From an uncultured Chthonomonas sp. (GTDB taxonomy: Bacteria; Armatimonadota; Chthonomonadetes; Chthonomonadales; Chthonomonadaceae), in contig CAIONQ010000077.1 in assembly GCA_903859705.1 (NCBI GenBank), forward strand, positions 62,001 to 126,000: 64,000 nt of DNA, written 5' to 3'. This document shows, piece by piece, positions 25,542-34,431 of the stretch. How positions within the stretch are numbered: the first letter of the stretch is position 1; each line of letters begins with the position of its first letter. Below the pieces are notes generated by a model. The model saw only the letters and a program-made list of their open reading frames with translations, was not told where the DNA came from and ran no database searches. A program made the translations under genes and the position numbers.

Positions 25542-26252
25542 ATGACAACAGTATCGGTATTGATCCCAGCATTTAATGAAAAAGAGCGGATTGCTGTGAC
25601 CATCGCAGCCATTCGCAAAATTCCACACATCGCTGAAATTATAGTCATCGATGATGGCTCTTCAGACGGCACTGCGGCAGCCGCGGAAGCCGCAGGTGCC
25701 GACGTTGCACTGATCATTCCACATGGCGGCAAAGGCGCAGCGCTAAACGCTGGCCTTAATGTAGCCAGAGGCGACGTGTTGTTGCTGCTGGATGCAGATC
25801 TGGGTGATACCGCAACCCAGGCGTCCAAGTTGCTGGAGCCTGTGCGAACCGGAGTTGCTCATATGACCATAGCAACCTTTCCGGTAATACCGGGAAAGGG
25901 CGGTGGTATTGGCCTTGCAGTAAGAACAGCCAGGAAGGGTATTGAAAACCTTACCGGCCGAACAATGCATGCTCCCCTTTCGGGCCAGCGTGCAGTAACA
26001 CGCACAGTTCTGGATGAAGTTGGTGGTTTTTCTGAAGGATGGGGAGTTGAGATTGGCCTAACAGTAAAGGCCCTGTGGCTCGATTTTACAGTTATGGAGG
26101 TTCCGACCACCATGACTCACAGAGTAACCGGGCGGAGCTTTGCAGCAATTCGGCACCGACTTTCACAGTATGTTGCTGCCCAACGATTGCTGTCTCATCT
26201 TCGATCTATCCGTGAAGAGTTCATTGCTAACCACGGCCAGAAGACTGCGTAA
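25542..26252 (+). CDS. Family 2 glycosyltransferase
   Basis: A 236-residue GT-A-fold enzyme. The nucleotide-sugar site is seen as VSVLIPAFNEKERI and IIVIDDGSSDGT, the DxD-type metal site as LLDADLGD near residue 85, and an acidic acceptor region EGWGVEIGLTVKA near 175 corresponds to the ED motif. There is no membrane segment. The closest general type is GT2 enzymes making dolichyl/polyprenyl-phosphate sugars or glucosyl-3-phosphoglycerate; the donor cannot be read from sequence. It follows the SteB-like gene by 22 bp and precedes a MraY-like transferase, so a role in a cell-surface glycan on a polyprenyl carrier is likely. Confidence 0.9.
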   Translation: MTTVSVLIPAFNEKERIAVTIAAIRKIPHIAEIIVIDDGSSDGTAAAAEAAGADVALIIPHGGKGAALNAGLNVARGDVLLLLDADLGDTATQASKLLEPVRTGVAHMTIATFPVIPGKGGGIGLAVRTARKGIENLTGRTMHAPLSGQRAVTRTVLDEVGGFSEGWGVEIGLTVKALWLDFTVMEVPTTMTHRVTGRSFAAIRHRLSQYVAAQRLLSHLRSIREEFIANHGQKTA

Positions 26253-26283
26253 CTGAAGGCAAACCTGTTTCTCGAGAGCTTTA

Positions 26284-27153
26284 ATGTCTGATATCCGTTA
26301 CATCGCTAGCGTCACATTCTTTTCAGTTGTGGCTGTACCTGCAGCAACATTAGCGGTATTGCGTTTGTGCCACTGCACAGAAAAGAACTTCCGGGGTGAA
26401 ACCATACCCGTTAGCTTCGGTATATCGCTCCTCATCTCAACTGAGTTACTGTTATCGGTTGTCATTCGTAACACACCAGTATCCACCAAAATGTTGTTAC
26501 TCTTTGTGAGTACTGCCGCTGTGTTCGGCCTGTTGGGATTGCTGGATGATAGGTTAGGCGATAAGGCAATTAAAGGACTAAAGGGGCACTTTGCTGCCGC
26601 CTTGCGGGGCAAGATAACTACCGGGTTTTTGAAGGCCATAGGGGGTCTCGCCTGGTCTGTTTACTGTGCCTGGCGGGTTTCGCCACATCTGATCGGAGTG
26701 GTTATACTCAATGGGCTGCTAATTGCGCTTTGTGCCAATCTGTTCAATTTACTGGATTTACGTCCTGGGCGTTCTTCTGCGGTATTCCTGCTATCTGCAG
26801 GCATGTTGCTCGGCATTGCAGGCAACTCGTTATCCATACTGCCAGCAACTGCTGGACTGGCAACTGTAGTGGTTTCTGCCATACCGTGCTGGCTACTGGA
26901 TTCCAGAGCTAAGGTTATGCTGGGCGACACGGGCAGCAATCTGCTTGGCGGATCTCTGGGCTTAGCAATAGCCATGCTGCATAATACAGCGCTATCCGTT
27001 GGAGTACTGGCAATTCTCATTTTCGTTCATGTAATTGCAGAACGCAAATCACTAACAGCAGTAATCGCAGCAAGCCCAATTCTGTGTGCGATGGACAAGC
27101 TTACCGGTATACGTGGTGACGTGCAATCATCCATGCCTAAAAAACAACAGTGA
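26284..27153 (+). CDS. MraY/WecA-like polyprenyl-phosphate phosphoglycosyltransferase homologue
   Basis: A 289-residue polytopic membrane protein. The three motifs of the family are recognisable: GLLDDRLGD near residue 86 (the paired Asp), NLFNLLDLRPG near 156 (the N-x2-N-x2-D-x3-G loop), and VMLGDTGSN near 212. The HHHFE block of MraY is absent; HVIAERKS occupies that place. MraY/WecA enzymes transfer a sugar-1-phosphate from a nucleotide sugar to polyprenyl phosphate. This is therefore a divergent member and not the peptidoglycan MraY itself. It lies 31 bp after the GT2 gene and within the SteA/SteB cluster. Confidence 0.83.
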   Translation: MSDIRYIASVTFFSVVAVPAATLAVLRLCHCTEKNFRGETIPVSFGISLLISTELLLSVVIRNTPVSTKMLLLFVSTAAVFGLLGLLDDRLGDKAIKGLKGHFAAALRGKITTGFLKAIGGLAWSVYCAWRVSPHLIGVVILNGLLIALCANLFNLLDLRPGRSSAVFLLSAGMLLGIAGNSLSILPATAGLATVVVSAIPCWLLDSRAKVMLGDTGSNLLGGSLGLAIAMLHNTALSVGVLAILIFVHVIAERKSLTAVIAASPILCAMDKLTGIRGDVQSSMPKKQQ

Positions 27154-27163
27154 GGAGAATCAA

Positions 27164-27622
27164 TTGATACGTCTGGCTACACAAAGTGACGCAGAAACAC
27201 TTTTGGGACTTATTGATGCGCTGGCAGATTATGAGCAGTTAGATAGGCCCACTGCAGATGCCAAAGAGCGGTTAACACTGCATGGGTGGCCCACAAACGG
27301 CTCTGCGCCACTTTACACTGCCTGGTTATCGATAGACACAGAGAGCGGTGCTGCAGTTGGGTACGCCATTACCTTCCTCACCTATTCCACATTTCTTGCA
27401 AAACCAACTATGTATCTGGAAGACCTGTTTGTGCTGCCAGCTTTTAGGAGGTCGGGCCATGGCAAGGAACTAATTAAAAAAGTAGTCGACTGCGCACATG
27501 AAACCGGTTGTGGCCGTGTTGAATGGGTAGTACTCGATTGGAACACCTCTGCACAGGAGTTCTATAAGGGAATGGGAGCAAATCACCTTACAGAGTGGCT
27601 CCACTATCGGCTCACAATATAA
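27164..27622 (+). CDS. GNAT family N-acetyltransferase
   Basis: About 152 residues. Acetyl-CoA binding is indicated by LEDLFVLPAFRRSGHGKELIKKV split as LEDLFV, RRSGHGKEL, with the R-x2-G-x-G/A loop near residue 95, and the C-terminal VLDWNTSAQEFYKGMGA motif. The overall plan is that of diamine (spermidine/spermine-type) acetyltransferases. I take TTG 27164 as start because GAGGAG ends 6 nt before it; the ATG at 27086 would overlap the previous gene by 68 bp. It is the last gene of the plus-strand cluster, converging on ppk2. The substrate is unknown. Confidence 0.9.
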   Translation: MIRLATQSDAETLLGLIDALADYEQLDRPTADAKERLTLHGWPTNGSAPLYTAWLSIDTESGAAVGYAITFLTYSTFLAKPTMYLEDLFVLPAFRRSGHGKELIKKVVDCAHETGCGRVEWVVLDWNTSAQEFYKGMGANHLTEWLHYRLTI

Positions 27623-27625
27623 GTG

Positions 27626-28459
27626 TCAGGTGGAAGTTTCGCCCCGCATTGCACGAAGTTGCTTTTTCTGAGCTTCTCCAAGAGAGGTAAGGCGTTGCAT
27701 CCATTCCTGCTTATGCGGCCGCAACGCCTCCACTACCGCTTCAGCAAGCACCAGATTGCGGAACCATTTGTGATTCGCTGGCACAATGGTCCACGGTGCT
27801 ACAGCCGTGCCACAATGGTTGATTGCATCCTCATAAGCCAGCTGATAATCCGCCCACAACTCCCTCTCTTTCCAATCTGCGGGGCTTAATTTCCACGCCT
27901 TCGTAGGATCTTTCTCGCGCTCAAGAAGCCGGCGCTCCTGCTCATCTTTTGATATGTGCAGGAAGAACTTCAGTATGAGCGTGTTATTTTGGGCCAGCAT
28001 TTTTTCAAAGTCATTTATACTGTCAAAACGACTTTTCCAAGTTGATTCTTCAATGAGTTTGTGTACTCTGACCACAAGTACATCCTCATAATGGCTACGA
28101 TTGAATATTGTAATTTCACCTCTAGCAGGTGACTCAGCATGAACACGCCAGAGAAAGTCGTGAGCGGCCTCACGTGGTGTCGGCACTTTAAACGAAGCGA
28201 CTCTGCAGTTTTGGGCGTTTAGAACCCCCATAACATGCTGAATAGAGCCATCTTTACCAGAGGTATCCATCCCTTGCAGAACTATAAGCACAGCGGTTTG
28301 TTGAGCAGCATACAAGAGCTCTTGAAGTTCGGCAAGTTCTGTTAATAGTTCCGCTGTGCGAGCAGCAGCAGCTTTCGGCGTTAACTCACTCACACTTCCC
28401 GGTTCAATATCACTAAGCCGTATGTGATGCGTGCCATCCACCTTAACAATGTGCTTCAC
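27626..28459 (-). CDS. ppk2: Polyphosphate kinase 2 family phosphotransferase
   Basis: A 277-residue single-domain PPK2. Walker A is LQGMDTSGKDG near residue 63, and the lid/Walker B region is FNRSHYEDVLVVRVH near 120. The DPTKAWKLSPADW and PWTIVPANHKWFRN blocks are typical. It transfers phosphate between polyphosphate and nucleotides. The sequence around the lid and the length resemble class III (AMP/ADP-using) members, but class cannot be fixed by eye. It ends 3 bp from the GNAT gene (convergent) and lies 18 bp after a HAD phosphatase gene on the same strand. Confidence 0.94.
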   Translation of the reverse strand: MKHIVKVDGTHHIRLSDIEPGSVSELTPKAAAARTAELLTELAELQELLYAAQQTAVLIVLQGMDTSGKDGSIQHVMGVLNAQNCRVASFKVPTPREAAHDFLWRVHAESPARGEITIFNRSHYEDVLVVRVHKLIEESTWKSRFDSINDFEKMLAQNNTLILKFFLHISKDEQERRLLEREKDPTKAWKLSPADWKERELWADYQLAYEDAINHCGTAVAPWTIVPANHKWFRNLVLAEAVVEALRPHKQEWMQRLTSLGEAQKKQLRAMRGETST

Positions 28460-28477
28460 AGCATTTCTCCCAGGAGC

Positions 28478-29302
28478 CTACAGGCTCAGCCCACATACTT
28501 CTACCAGCAGCCTGCCTACTCCATCGTCAGTATTTGACCATATTACTCTGTCTGCCGCTTTTTTGAGGTCTTCCCGTGCATTTGCGACTGCAAGTCCGAG
28601 CCCCGCCCACTCCACCATGGGAATATCATTATAACTGTCTCCAATTGCAATGCACTCTGCCTGCTCAATTCCAAAATGCTCAGCAACAAGACTAAGTGCG
28701 CTGCCCTTATTGGCTGCAAGTGGCATAAACTCAAGGTACTCAGCTGTGGTCTTCGTTACGTAGAGCGTGTTGGCAAATTTTGGCTTGAACTCCGCCACAA
28801 GTCTATTTGTGTACTCTTCGGTGTTTACAATCAGCAACTTGGTAGGCTCAATTCCCTGCATTGCAGTTAAAAGGTTTGGGCAAATAGTATATGGTGAGCC
28901 GGTTCGGTGGGTGTAGAGCTGAAGCCAATCTGTATCGTGCTCTGAATATATCAGGCCGTTATGGTAGAAATTCAACTGTAGGTCATTGTTCTGGCAGAAC
29001 TGCATAACAACCTGTGCAGCATCGGCAGGAACCCTGTGGTGTAACCATTCATCGCCAGTGGCAGGATCTTTAACGAGGGCGCCGTTGTACGATACAATTG
29101 GGCCTGTTAGCCCGAGTTGCAGCGCATACTTCAATGTTGACTCGTGCATCCTTCCGGATGCAATTACAACCTGCATACCTGCCGCAGATGCAGCCTTGAT
29201 GGCCCGAATATTAAACTCTGAAATTATGTGCTCTGGACCAAGTAGGGTTTCATCCAGGTCGATGGCGCACAGGCGGTAAGCAAGGTTCGTAGAGAGTGAC
29301 AT
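28478..29302 (-). CDS. HAD-superfamily (Cof-type) hydrolase
   Basis: A 274-residue phosphatase. Motif I is LCAIDLDETLL with the nucleophile Asp near residue 13; the later motifs are VIASGR near 46 (II), a Lys in PLAANKGSAL near 205 (III), and IGDSYNDIPM near 228 (IV). The C2-type cap between motifs II and III places it in the Cof/YkrA subfamily, which usually hydrolyses sugar phosphates or flavin-related substrates. ATG 29302 has AGGA upstream. It is preceded by the HEAT protein gene by 23 bp and followed by ppk2, so these three form an operon. Confidence 0.92.
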   Translation of the reverse strand: MSLSTNLAYRLCAIDLDETLLGPEHIISEFNIRAIKAASAAGMQVVIASGRMHESTLKYALQLGLTGPIVSYNGALVKDPATGDEWLHHRVPADAAQVVMQFCQNNDLQLNFYHNGLIYSEHDTDWLQLYTHRTGSPYTICPNLLTAMQGIEPTKLLIVNTEEYTNRLVAEFKPKFANTLYVTKTTAEYLEFMPLAANKGSALSLVAEHFGIEQAECIAIGDSYNDIPMVEWAGLGLAVANAREDLKKAADRVIWSNTDDGVGRLLVEVCGLSL

Positions 29303-29325
29303 ATCATGTTCCTGATATCGGCAAA

Positions 29326-31326
29326 TCAAGTCGCCGTTTCTTGATCCGGGCCCGGTGGCAGTTGAACCGGCCGGAGTAAAATATCTGTGGGTTGGCATCC
29401 TACATCGGATGCTGGGCGCAGCAGAGAGTCGTGCTGGCCATTTGGCGAAGAACCTCTCAGCAGGGTCATCGTATCTGGATTAGCCTTCTTAATCCGCGAA
29501 ATAGCGTCCACAGCAGCAGCAGCCACTGCTGCACTCTTTTTATCTGCGGCCTGTTGTAGCACAGGTATCGCCCGGGTTTCCCCAAGCTTGCCCAGGGATA
29601 TTGCCGTGGTGATTAGTACGCCATCAGCCAGACTATCCATACCACCAATTAGAAACTCAAACGTGCCCGGCGCACGCAAATCTACGAGTGTTTGCCCTGC
29701 CGAAACCCGAACAATTTGTAGCAGTTCATCACTGGAACTAACTGAAACGCGGGCTAACCTGCCTGTTGAAGCAGCGCGATAAGTTAAGAATGCTGCCGTG
29801 TGGATCTGATCCATTGCACATGTGGCACGTTCTGCATCAAGCCTGCCAAGCGCTTTTAATGCGGCGGCGGCGGATGCAGCTATGTCTCTGGTTGAGACGG
29901 CCGTTTGCGGGCTGGTAAGCAATTCCAGGCAGTTCTGCAATAGGCGCGCCAGCAGCATTGGAACGCGCTCATCCTCCAGAATCCAATCCTCCGCTCTTCG
30001 TGCAGAATCTGTTGGAACGTACTTTTCGGCCGTTTCCCGTGAGAAGCGTGTAATCCAGTTGGTTACATGCTGTACCGCATCATTGACGGCGGCTCCCATA
30101 TCCTGAGCATTAGCAAAGGTTTGTTGCAAGTTTTTGAACAGGCTCTCGCTCGGGCGCCCAGCTTCAAGAACCATGCAGAATGCAGCACCATAGGGTTCTC
30201 CCCAGGCACGCAATGCCACGCTGGCGGCCGAACGTGGGGCTGTTTCCGCACACGATAATAGTCCATCGAGAGTGCTAACAACACGCGTCCTCATTTCGCC
30301 AGAAGGAGCGTCCGGTGTGTCTGTATCTTCAGAGTCTGTAAGTGGTGCGGCACTCGCCAGTAGATCTGCAGCAGCAGATAGCACAACGGACGAAGGTTTC
30401 CGATCCACGAGAGCGCACATGGTCTCAACTACCAAAAAATTTGGATGCCCAATCGATCGTGTTGCTGAGATCGCTTCACACACGGTTGCATCGGTACTGC
30501 CATCCGGCTGATATGCATCAATGACACTTACAAGCAGTTGCGGCAGATCTGGCGGGCGGAGCAGCGTTAAAGCTCGAATAGCCCCCCTGGACAAGTAACC
30601 TGCTTTATACGCTGCAGAGATGCGGTTTAAGGCTACAACTGGCCCCGCAAGGGTCATTACAGCATCTGCGGCTCTATCTCGAACATCGTAATCGTTGTCT
30701 CGTAATAGTCCAGCAATCGTATCAAGCGCTTTTTCGCCGCCAAGCCTTTCAAGAGCACTAATGGCAGTTATGCGAATATCAGGCAATTGGTTATTAGATA
30801 TCTGAACCAGCCCGGGAACGGCAGACGGCCCCAACCCCTCACACAATCTGCAGAAAAGATTGGGTGCCTTATCGGCACCATCTGCCATTACCGGAATGAC
30901 GTTGGCATCTCGCAACTCAATCAGCGTTGCCACTGTATGGCTCGCAGGGATACTGTTATCCGATAAACCGGGTATTCTACGCCACGCGTCTGCTAGAGCC
31001 ATGGAGGCATCAGGCACTCCAATTTGCACAAATGCAAAATTGAGTTCAGTATGAAGGTTCTTTTCAGGCGCCCTATACTGCAATGTATCAATCAGAAACG
31101 GTAAAGCTTCCTTCTGTTTAAGCCAGTGAAGAACCACTGCGCTGCGTATCTGAGCCTCAGGCTTATCCTTTTCTGCCATATAACGGCGCAGATGGGGAAT
31201 GCTCACTTCACCAAGATCGCGCAGGGCATACATAGGCGCAAGCGGGTTGGCTTTAGCGTCCGCAAGGCGAGACGCATTCCAGAGCGCCTTAAAGTGGCGA
31301 GCAAGTTTTTCCTGGTAAAAGGCCAT
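29326..31326 (-). CDS. HEAT-repeat protein
   Basis: About 666 residues of repeated helix pairs with no catalytic motif. Typical units include VPGLVQISNNQLPDIRITAI and the adjoining LERLGGEKALDTIAGLL, DNDYDVRDRAADAVMTL near residue 230, and, at the end, AIPVLQQAADKKSAAVAAAA. Such alpha-solenoids serve as protein-binding scaffolds; similar PBS-lyase-type HEAT proteins are common in Armatimonadota and Planctomycetota. There is no signal peptide. I take ATG 31326, where family-like sequence begins; GTG 31380 is an alternative. An extended -10 promoter lies upstream. It is first in the HEAT-HAD-ppk2 operon. Confidence 0.85.
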   Translation of the reverse strand: MAFYQEKLARHFKALWNASRLADAKANPLAPMYALRDLGEVSIPHLRRYMAEKDKPEAQIRSAVVLHWLKQKEALPFLIDTLQYRAPEKNLHTELNFAFVQIGVPDASMALADAWRRIPGLSDNSIPASHTVATLIELRDANVIPVMADGADKAPNLFCRLCEGLGPSAVPGLVQISNNQLPDIRITAISALERLGGEKALDTIAGLLRDNDYDVRDRAADAVMTLAGPVVALNRISAAYKAGYLSRGAIRALTLLRPPDLPQLLVSVIDAYQPDGSTDATVCEAISATRSIGHPNFLVVETMCALVDRKPSSVVLSAAADLLASAAPLTDSEDTDTPDAPSGEMRTRVVSTLDGLLSCAETAPRSAASVALRAWGEPYGAAFCMVLEAGRPSESLFKNLQQTFANAQDMGAAVNDAVQHVTNWITRFSRETAEKYVPTDSARRAEDWILEDERVPMLLARLLQNCLELLTSPQTAVSTRDIAASAAAALKALGRLDAERATCAMDQIHTAAFLTYRAASTGRLARVSVSSSDELLQIVRVSAGQTLVDLRAPGTFEFLIGGMDSLADGVLITTAISLGKLGETRAIPVLQQAADKKSAAVAAAAVDAISRIKKANPDTMTLLRGSSPNGQHDSLLRPASDVGCQPTDILLRPVQLPPGPDQETAT

Positions 31327-31404
31327 GGATAAGATCAGTTTTAATGGCGGGTACGCCGCATAAAACAGTGAAGAAGGCACGTAAAAGCCAATGCCATCGG
31401 TTAG

Positions 31405-31413
31405 ATTATAGCA
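31405..31413 (-). promoter_or_regulatory. Extended -10 promoter element for the HEAT-protein operon
   Basis: Minus strand TGCTATAAT (31413-31405) is a perfect TGnTATAAT element. No good -35 box is visible. The predicted start is near 31398, about 72 nt before ATG 31326. Confidence 0.55.
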
Positions 31414-31523
31414 TGCGGCAGGACTCCCTGTTTGGCCCGCCGAAATGAAGATGAGATCTAAGTGATCGTAGAATTCGGGCGAGAACCCAGGTGGTATCTA
31501 CGCCTTGTCGGAGAAACAAGATT

Positions 31524-32546
31524 ATGACCAGTAATGGAAAAATAGGCGTTGCCCTGCTATCGTTTGCACATGTACATGCGCGCGGATACGCCGACAGTGT
31601 GGTGGCACATCCGGATTGTAAAGCGGTGGTTATCTGGGATGAAGATCCTTACAGAGGACAGTTAGAGGCAGATAAGCGCAATCTCCCATATAACGAACAT
31701 CTGGACCAGGTTCTGGCGCACCCCGAAGTGGATGCCGTGGTTGTTAATGCCCCTACCGCCATGCATGCCAATCTGCTTATTCAATGTGCAAAGGCTGGAA
31801 AGCACATCTTCACCGAGAAATCGCTCACCATCAATGCCTCTGAAGCAATTGAGGTAATACGGGCAGTTGAAGATGCTGGCATTAAGTTTATGATCTCCCT
31901 GCCCTCTCGAACTCGTCCCGAAATCCTGTTTGCAAAGAAGGTTATTGATGAAGGCCTGCTTGGCGATATCACGCTGATGCGTGCGCGCATAGCCCATATG
32001 GCAGCACTGGATCGCTGGTTCTCGGGTGGATCTAACTGGTTTGGAGATGAAGAGCAGGCTGGCGGCGGTGCCTTCTTTGACCTTGGCTGCCATAGAGTAG
32101 ATGTAATGCGGTGGTTCCTGGGTGAACCGCAGTCTGTTGTTAGCCAGATGGTGAATTTCAGCGGAAATTATAACATCGACGATAGTATGGTATCTGTAGT
32201 GACATTCCGCAGCAAGGCAATCGGTATACTGGATGTATCGTGGGTGCATCGTGCCGGGCCCAATCCCCTTGAGATCTATGGAACCGAGGGATATCTTGGT
32301 ATAGATACATCGGCTGGCGGGCCTAAAATTCAGTTGATCAGCAATAAGTTGAGCACTGGCGATATTGAAGGCGTGATCTGCCCCACCAACCTTCCCAAAG
32401 CCCTACCTTCTCCAATGAACCAGTGGATTGCGGCAATCAAGGATGGAACATCGCAAACGATATCCATCTACGATGGTTATAACCTTGTGCAGCTGTTGGA
32501 AGGCTGCTATACAGCTGGGCGCAATGGCCATGAGGTAACGTTTTAA
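31524..32546 (+). CDS. Gfo/Idh/MocA family NAD(P)-dependent oxidoreductase
   Basis: A 340-residue enzyme. The N-terminal Rossmann fold starts GVALLSFAHVHARGYADS; HPEVDAVVVNAPTAMHANL and the EKSLTINASEA block near residue 95 correspond to the EKP region, with Ser in place of Pro. The C-terminal domain contains GGGAFFDLGCHRVDVMRWFLG, split as GGGAFFD and GCHRVDVMRWF, whose Asp and His are the catalytic pair. These enzymes oxidise or reduce sugars and inositols. GGAG precedes ATG 31524. The next gene starts 3 bp downstream but encodes an unrelated DNA-repair type protein. Confidence 0.93.
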   Translation: MTSNGKIGVALLSFAHVHARGYADSVVAHPDCKAVVIWDEDPYRGQLEADKRNLPYNEHLDQVLAHPEVDAVVVNAPTAMHANLLIQCAKAGKHIFTEKSLTINASEAIEVIRAVEDAGIKFMISLPSRTRPEILFAKKVIDEGLLGDITLMRARIAHMAALDRWFSGGSNWFGDEEQAGGGAFFDLGCHRVDVMRWFLGEPQSVVSQMVNFSGNYNIDDSMVSVVTFRSKAIGILDVSWVHRAGPNPLEIYGTEGYLGIDTSAGGPKIQLISNKLSTGDIEGVICPTNLPKALPSPMNQWIAAIKDGTSQTISIYDGYNLVQLLEGCYTAGRNGHEVTF

Positions 32547-32549
32547 GTA

Positions 32550-32918
32550 ATGGAAGGTGAGGATCTCTATGCGCCGCTGTATGAGTTTGTGAGATCCATT
32601 CCACAGGGCAAAGTGGTGACCTATGGTCAGGCCGCAGATGCAGTGGAAACAGTTCGGCTTACTGCCCGCATGGCTGGCGCAGCCATGCGGGTTGCTCCCG
32701 AAGGCGTTCCCTGGCACCGTGTAGTTGGTGCAGGGGGCAGATTAAGAACAGCCAACCGAAGTATTGAGTTAATGCTATGCCAGCGCGAGTTGCTTGCTGA
32801 TGAAGGGGTACACTTTAAGCCTAAAGGCGGCAACACCATTGACATGAAACACTCGCAATGGCTTCCTAAACTGTGGAGCAGGCTGTATGAAGAAGCGGCA
32901 AGTGAAGAAACAGGATAA
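32550..32918 (+). CDS. Alkyltransferase-like protein (ATL) of the MGMT family
   Basis: A 122-residue protein equal to the DNA-binding domain of O6-methylguanine methyltransferase. The HTH is VVTYGQAADAVETVRLTARMAG, given here as VVTYGQAA and TARMAGAAMR. The active-site PCHR is replaced by PWHRVVGAGG near residue 53. Trp for Cys defines ATL proteins, which bind O6-alkylguanine without removing it and hand the lesion to nucleotide excision repair. Beyond residue 100 there is a tail not needed by the fold. ATG 32550 begins 3 bp after the preceding stop. The gene overlaps the next by 32 bp. Confidence 0.92.
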   Translation: MEGEDLYAPLYEFVRSIPQGKVVTYGQAADAVETVRLTARMAGAAMRVAPEGVPWHRVVGAGGRLRTANRSIELMLCQRELLADEGVHFKPKGGNTIDMKHSQWLPKLWSRLYEEAASEETG

Positions 32919-33522
32919 AGGCCCCGCACGTCCAGGCCCAAGCGCTAGCCATAACTGGAGACTGTACCAGTTGGATTATCAGCGCTTCATTACTATAGAA
33001 GATGTACTGGCTACACAACCTGCGGTTGACCAATTGCGTGCGCTCGCAAATACCCCACTTCTGGATAAACATGTAACGCGAGTCTTGAAAAAAAAGCTCA
33101 GCTACAGTACCCTCTGCCACGAAATCCTTATTGCTCACTGTGGGTGCACAGATCCAATAGATATCGAAGCCAGACTTGTGTACCATGCCTGCAGAATGAA
33201 ACACAAGCAGAAGGTCGAAACATTCAGAGCCCTGTTGCATGGCCTTAGTTATGATTCTCGTAACATGCCAGACTGGCTCATTTGCCATGCACCAATTAGG
33301 GGTATCTTGTCTCCTGAGGAAACGCGTGAGCTCTATTCAGCGCTCATTGCAGATCCGCCGCGCATGCGTCCGCGCGGAACCGATTTCATGTCATTTATTA
33401 TGGATGCTGCACGCGTTGCTCTGAATGCCAGTTATGACTTCAACGATACCATGACGGTACTTCTCTCGTTCCTTCGTGCCGCATCGGAACGTGGGATGGG
33501 CTTGATGTTAACCGATGCGTGA
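32887..33522 (+). CDS. Unknown 211-residue protein
   Basis: I do not recognise this protein. It is soluble and starts with a basic stretch ([12 protein letters not shown]). The main part, about residues 30-205, is helical and rich in Leu, His and Cys, with [14 protein letters not shown] near 78-90 and [10 protein letters not shown] near 98-106. The Cys and His cluster could bind a metal but has no known spacing. The gene starts within the 3' end of the ATL gene and overlaps the upstream region of the prepilin gene. The overlap with ATL suggests co-expression. Confidence 0.72.
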   Translation: MKKRQVKKQDKGPARPGPSASHNWRLYQLDYQRFITIEDVLATQPAVDQLRALANTPLLDKHVTRVLKKKLSYSTLCHEILIAHCGCTDPIDIEARLVYHACRMKHKQKVETFRALLHGLSYDSRNMPDWLICHAPIRGILSPEETRELYSALIADPPRMRPRGTDFMSFIMDAARVALNASYDFNDTMTVLLSFLRAASERGMGLMLTDA

Positions 33523-33553
33523 TATTCCATCCACAAGAATTACAGGAGCCACC

Positions 33554-34360
33554 ATGCGAACATCCTCCCGTGTTCGAAATGCCTTTACGCTGATCGAACT
33601 GTTAGTTGTTATAGCAATAATAGCAATACTTGCGGCCATACTGTTCCCGGTGTTTTCTCAGGCTCGGGAGTCTGCCCGACAAACGATGTGCGCCTCTAAC
33701 ATGCGGCAAATTGGGCTTGCCATGAGGATGTACGTCATCGATTATGATGACGTGTGGTTCCCGGCGTTTTGCAACAACCCAATTGGCCCCGGCTTTAGCC
33801 ACATTCAACCCTGGATTGGTTACGACAACAGCAATGTTGCGCCTGCTGGTGATATCATGCAGCCGGCAACGCACCCCATTCGGCAAGGCGCGATTGATAG
33901 CTATATCAAGAACGATGCTGTTAAGCGCTGCCCCAGCATGCCATCCGGTTGGCAGATGGCTCTGGCACTAAATGCATTTAGCACAATAAACGGATCTCAG
34001 TATTACACCACTAATCCGGCCGCGGCTGGTTCTGAGTTTGGCCCAAGCTTTGCTACAGAATTGGCAGACCCAGAAACTGGCCAGCATGTAGAGACGGGTG
34101 CATCAGATTCGGCCATTGATCAGCCATCAGAAACGCTCGTAATGTGGGAGCATGCGGCCTATGCCCCAATTTGTAACTTCCTTCAACCACCAGACTGGTT
34201 TACAAGTCCGCCAGATGGCGGCTACAAAGACCACTTCCACCTATTGCATCGAGAAGGATCTACTACACTCTGGGTAGATGGCCACGTTAAGCACACCCTT
34301 TATGGCCGCCTGCGTAGGTCCTGGTTCTCATGCCGAAAAGACATGTACCCACAGAGCTGA
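33554..34360 (+). CDS. Type II secretion/type IV pilus-like prepilin (DUF1559-type pseudopilin)
   Basis: About 268 residues. The N-terminal prepilin signal reads [20 protein letters not shown], with cleavage expected before Phe after a short basic leader, and Glu+5 is present. A 20-residue hydrophobic helix is followed by [20 protein letters not shown] and [11 protein letters not shown], sequences widespread in Armatimonadota and Planctomycetota pseudopilins. Near the C-terminus [14 protein letters not shown] gives the H-x9-DG motif. AGGAG lies 5 nt before ATG 33554. No secretion machinery gene is adjacent, so this is a stand-alone pseudopilin. It is followed by a strong terminator. Confidence 0.94.
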   Translation: MRTSSRVRNAFTLIELLVVIAIIAILAAILFPVFSQARESARQTMCASNMRQIGLAMRMYVIDYDDVWFPAFCNNPIGPGFSHIQPWIGYDNSNVAPAGDIMQPATHPIRQGAIDSYIKNDAVKRCPSMPSGWQMALALNAFSTINGSQYYTTNPAAAGSEFGPSFATELADPETGQHVETGASDSAIDQPSETLVMWEHAAYAPICNFLQPPDWFTSPPDGGYKDHFHLLHREGSTTLWVDGHVKHTLYGRLRRSWFSCRKDMYPQS

Positions 34361-34373
34361 AGCATAAACAAAT

Positions 34374-34420
34374 AATGGCCGGGGATTGCCAAAAGGTGGC
34401 AGCCCCGGCCATTTTGTTTT
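34374..34420. terminator. Bidirectional hairpin terminator
   Basis: AATGGCCGGGG (34374-34384) pairs with CCCCGGCCATT (34403-34413) around a loop that itself can pair (TGCC/GGCA). TTTTGTTTTG follows on the plus strand. It separates the prepilin gene from the convergent NatB-like gene. Confidence 0.92.
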
Positions 34421-34431
34421 GTTTTCCGATA

